Shown here: positions 61,228 to 64,000 of the stretch, in pieces | Layout: each line of letters begins with the position of its first letter | How positions within the stretch are numbered: the first letter of the stretch is position 1 | Assembly (NCBI RefSeq): GCF_038502225.1 | Contig: NC_091292.1 | Span: forward strand, 52,892,932 to 52,956,931 | Direction: 5' to 3' | DNA: 64,000 bases | DNA from: Cherax quadricarinatus | Taxonomy: Eukaryota > Arthropoda > Malacostraca > Decapoda > Parastacidae | The notes under the pieces: model-generated | Told to the model about the DNA's origin: nothing | The model's input: only the letters and a program-made list of their open reading frames with translations | Databases searched by the model: none | Translations under genes and position numbers: made by a program

Positions 61228-61915
61228 GAATAAAGTTGTCTAACTGTTGCATATGTGTCTTACCTATTCTTTTATTGTTGCCATAGTTGTGGTTGTAGCC
61301 AGCAGCAGCTTTCAGAGCATTTAGCCTATCTTTGCATTGTTTATTTAGTTGTGGTATGGTGGATTTACTGAAGGGTGCGTCTACACTAGGATACTTGTAA
61401 GATTTAAAGAAGCCTATGTGTTCAACCTACAACCAAAGGTTTTGGGGCAGACATGATGAGAACTACAGCAGTCAAGTACATTTTATTTGAATCTTATTAA
61501 AATGGTATTTATTTCTTATAGTCTGTTTGACTTATGGTGTCATCAGCATAGCTTATAGTTATATTGATAACCAAACTGTAAAGAACACTTGTCAGTGCTC
61601 AGTAATAACCCACATGGAGACAGAAACTCAGATAAATTGGTCTGTCTATTTCGATCCCTTCATGTGGTCCTCTTCAGCAGATATGTTTAGTTGAGGTAAG
61701 TATTGAATTTAGAGATCATTAAGACAATAAATAGCATGAGCGTGAGATACCTATCGAGAATTCTTTAGTCTGGCTTCTAAAGCACTGGAAAAAGAACAGA
61801 GAACATTCTAATTGATGGATAACCTATTATCCAGCAGAGAAGGTTACCACCAATATATTTTCCATAAAGTTCTGTTTGCGGTATCACCGGCAGATTTAAC
61901 ATCAAGAAATGTTGT

Positions 61916-62250
61916 AAAAGTAGTTGAAGAGCTTCAGCGAGAGTAGTTGAAGAGCTTCAGCGAGAGTAGTTGAAGAGCTTCAGCGAGAGTAGTTGAAGAG
62001 CTTCAGTGAGAGTAGTTGAAGAGCTTCAGCGAGAGTAGTTGAAGAGCTTCAGCGAGAGTAGTTGAAGACCTTCAATGAGAGTAGTTGAAGAGCTTCAGTG
62101 AGAGTAGTTGAAGAGCTTCAGTGAGAGTAGTTGAAGAGCTTCAGCGAGAGTAGTTGAAGACCTTCAATGAGAGTAGTTGAAGAGCTTCAGCGAGAGTAGT
62201 TGAAGAGCTTCAGCGAGAGTAGTTGAAGACCTTCAATGAGAGTAGTTGAA
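61916..62250. repeat. 23-bp minisatellite
   Basis: About 14.5 units of GTAGTTGAAGAGCTTCAG followed by CGAGA, with TGAGA and ACCTTCAATGAGA variants arranged in a recurring pattern. It separates LINE copy H from the LINE frame starting at 62257. Its last unit runs into that frame (VVEEWKYDS). Confidence 0.92.
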
Positions 62251-62256
62251 GAATGG

Positions 62257-64000
62257 AAGTATGATAGTAGGGATAACTCAGTAACAGTCCCAGATTTTCG
62301 CTTAGCAGATTACGATGGGCTTAGAGAACACTTATCATCTGTTGACTGGGGTAACGAAGAGAGCTATCAATATGACAGTTTTCTGAACACAATACATACT
62401 GCTCAAAGAACGTTTATCCCTTATAAGGAAATTAGATCAAATAGAAATGACCCAAAATGGATGAATAATAGGCTGAAATATCTACTAGGGCATAAGAAAG
62501 GAATTTATAGGCGTATCAAAAGAGGCGAGGGTCATCTTATGAATCAGTATATTGACATTAAGAGGGACATTAAAAAGGGGATAAGAAAAGCTAAAAGGGA
62601 CTATGAAATTAAAGTTGCTAGGGATTCTAAAACTAACCCAAAAAGTTTTTTCCAGGTCTATAGAACAAAAGTCAGAGATAAGATAGGTCCCCTTAAAAAT
62701 AACTATGGGTATCTTACTGACAAAGAGAATGAAATGTGCTCGATTTTAAATAATTATTTTCTCTCGGTTTTTACACAGGAAGACACTAATAATATTCCGG
62801 TAATTAATTTTTATAGTGGATCAGAAGAAGATAAATTATGTAACATCACAGTCACTAGTGAAATGGTTGTGAAGCAGATAGACAGACTGAAGCAAAATAA
62901 GTCACCGGGTCCTGATGAGGTTTTTTCAAGGGTTCTAAAGGAATGCAAAATGGAAGTCTGTGAACCATTAACTAATATTTTTAATTTATCTCTTCAAACA
63001 GGTGCAGTGTCTGATATGTGGAAGATGGCTAATGTAATTCCTATTTTTAAAACAGGGGACAAGTCGTTACCGTCAAATTACCGCCCAATAAGCCTGACCT
63101 CAATTGTAGGCAAATTACTAGAGTCAATTATAGCTGAGATTATAAGAAGCCATCTCGATAAGCATAGCTTGATTAATGATACTCAGCATGGATTCACAAG
63201 AGGCCGGTCTTGTCTAACTAATTTATTAACTTTCTTCAGTAAAGCTTTTGAGGCTGTTGACCACGATAAAGAATTTGATATTATTTACTTAGATTTTAGT
63301 AAGGCATTTGATAGAGTTCCGCACCAAAGACTGTTGAAGAAAGTAGCAGCTCATGGCATTGGGGGAAGCGTGCTCTCGTGGATCGAATCATGGCTCACAG
63401 ACAGGAAGCAAAGAGTGTCCATAAATGGGGTTAAATCCGAGTGGGGATCAGTAACAAGTGGCGTTCCACAGGGATCAGTCTTGGGCCCGTTGTTGTTTAT
63501 AATATATATCAATGATCTTGATGAAGGAATTACTAGTGATATGAGCAAATTCGCCGATGACACGAAGATAGGTAGGATAATTGATTCAAACGTAGATGTT
63601 AGGGAACTTCAGGAGGATTTAGACAAACTCTACTCTTGGTCAGAAAAGTGGCAGATGCAGTTCAATGTAGATAAATGCAAGGTTCTGAAGCTCGGGAGTG
63701 TCCATAACCCTAGCACTTATAAGTTAAATAATGTAGAACTTAACCATACAGATTGCGAAAAGGACTTGGGGGTTATGGTGAGCAGCAACCTTAAACCAAG
63801 ACAGCAATGCCTAAGCGTACGTAATAAGGCAAATAGATTACTGGGATTTATATCAAGAAGTGTAAGCAACAGAAGTCCAGAGGTCATACTGCAGCTTTAT
63901 ACATCATTAGTAAGGCCTCACCTAGATTATGCAGCTCAATTCTGGTCTCCATATTACAGAATGGACATAAATTCGTTAGAAAACATTCAGCGTAGGATGA
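62257..64000 (+). CDS. CR1-like LINE reverse transcriptase, uninterrupted, runs off the window
   Basis: 581 codons without a stop, from the end of the 23-bp minisatellite to the window edge. It begins in the endonuclease-RT linker (VPDFRLADYDGLREHL; PKWMNNRLKYLLGHKKGIYR) and has no visible start codon of its own; the endonuclease is missing. RT landmarks: NKSPGPDEVFSRVLKE (about 62897), VIPIFKTGD and NYRPISLTSIVGKLLES (about 63035-63125), QHGFTRGRSCLTNLL, IYLDFSKAFDRVPHQRLL (first catalytic Asp, about 63285), [19 protein letters not shown] (about 63450), SKFADDTKIG (catalytic Asp pair, about 63545), then KCKVLKLG, EKDLGVMV and SLVRPHLDYAAQFWSPYY. It closely resembles vertebrate and arthropod CR1-type enzymes. 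All RT catalytic residues are present, so this is the youngest LINE here, although 5'-truncated. Confidence 0.85.

Larger units (their letters stand above)
60865..61263. mobile_element. Palindromic PLE-derived insertion 3 (399 bp), 14-bp TSD
   Basis: Arms at about 60900-61070 and 61095-61263 are near-perfect inverted repeats with a 24-bp spacer. It is flanked by CTATTCTTTTATTG at 60851-60864 and 61264-61277. Each arm has an outward hammerhead-like motif. Removal of the insertion and one duplication restores the LINE copy H frame NNKR-IVYMKC. Confidence 0.8.
59790..61915 (-). mobile_element. RNase H-bearing I-like LINE (copy H) carrying two PLE-derived insertions
   Basis: The same family as 262-2475, on the minus strand. 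RT block FLDVKSAGDTANR lies near 61905-61880 and SYADDTIS near 61555-61535. LNALKAAAGYNHNYGNNKR comes near 61330-61265. VYMKCMLALAKGNSRKVLEF and MQNETF (60855-60786) continue it, then LRIILGC (about 60610) and YLFNNTYLKN (60343). The RNase H domain lies at about 60190-59800. The frames join across the two insertions (60622-60775 and 60865-61263) once one copy of each target duplication is removed. Confidence 0.75.

Overview
The window looks like repeat-dominated nuclear DNA of an arthropod, most likely a decapod crustacean (crayfish, lobster or shrimp type). Reasons: eukaryotic splice sites, two host-gene exons, many decayed non-LTR retrotransposons (LINEs), Penelope-like elements (PLEs) with a GIY-YIG endonuclease, a MITE, a tRNA-derived SINE, and very long minisatellites and microsatellites. 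The species assignment is inference from the style of the repeats; no search was run. Base pairs 16401-16500 are an assembly gap. Host genes: only two exons are supportable. A 121-bp plus-strand exon at 9495-9615 encodes part of the kinetochore protein NDC80/HEC1. A minus-strand exon at 58678-59384 encodes the N-terminus of an M1-family membrane aminopeptidase (aminopeptidase N type). The rest is intronic or intergenic repeat. Layout: 262-2452 decayed RNase H-bearing LINE (plus). 2476-5225 two CR1-like LINE 3' parts chained head to tail through (AC)n tails (minus). 5226-6722 simple repeats. 7150-9440 another LINE (endonuclease plus linker, minus), broken by an inserted LINE 3' end and a microsatellite. 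9495-9615 NDC80 exon. 10206-12645 a PLE (minus) with a LINE nested in its reverse transcriptase. 12856-16012 a decayed LINE (plus) holding a palindromic PLE insertion. 16501-19479 PLE, MITE, SINE and a second palindromic PLE insertion. 19886-29425 a 9.5-kb minisatellite (21/35-bp units) with a 3,276-bp higher-order period. 30617-31195 a LINE fragment. 31192-56202 a 25-kb minisatellite of 20-bp units with variable higher-order repeats. 56203-58253 more LINE 3' ends. 58678-59490 aminopeptidase exon. 59790-61915 an RNase H-type LINE (minus) carrying two further PLE-derived insertions. 61916-62250 a 23-bp minisatellite. 62257-64000 an uninterrupted CR1-like reverse transcriptase frame running off the window. 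The most unusual system is a family of short PLE-derived insertions carrying hammerhead-ribozyme-like motifs. Three are inverted dimers whose 3' ends face outward on both sides, each flanked by its own target-site duplication (8, 12 and 14 bp); a fourth, simple insertion has a 10-bp duplication and has lost the motif. Three sequence versions of the motif differ by compensatory changes in both predicted helices, which argues for a selected RNA structure.
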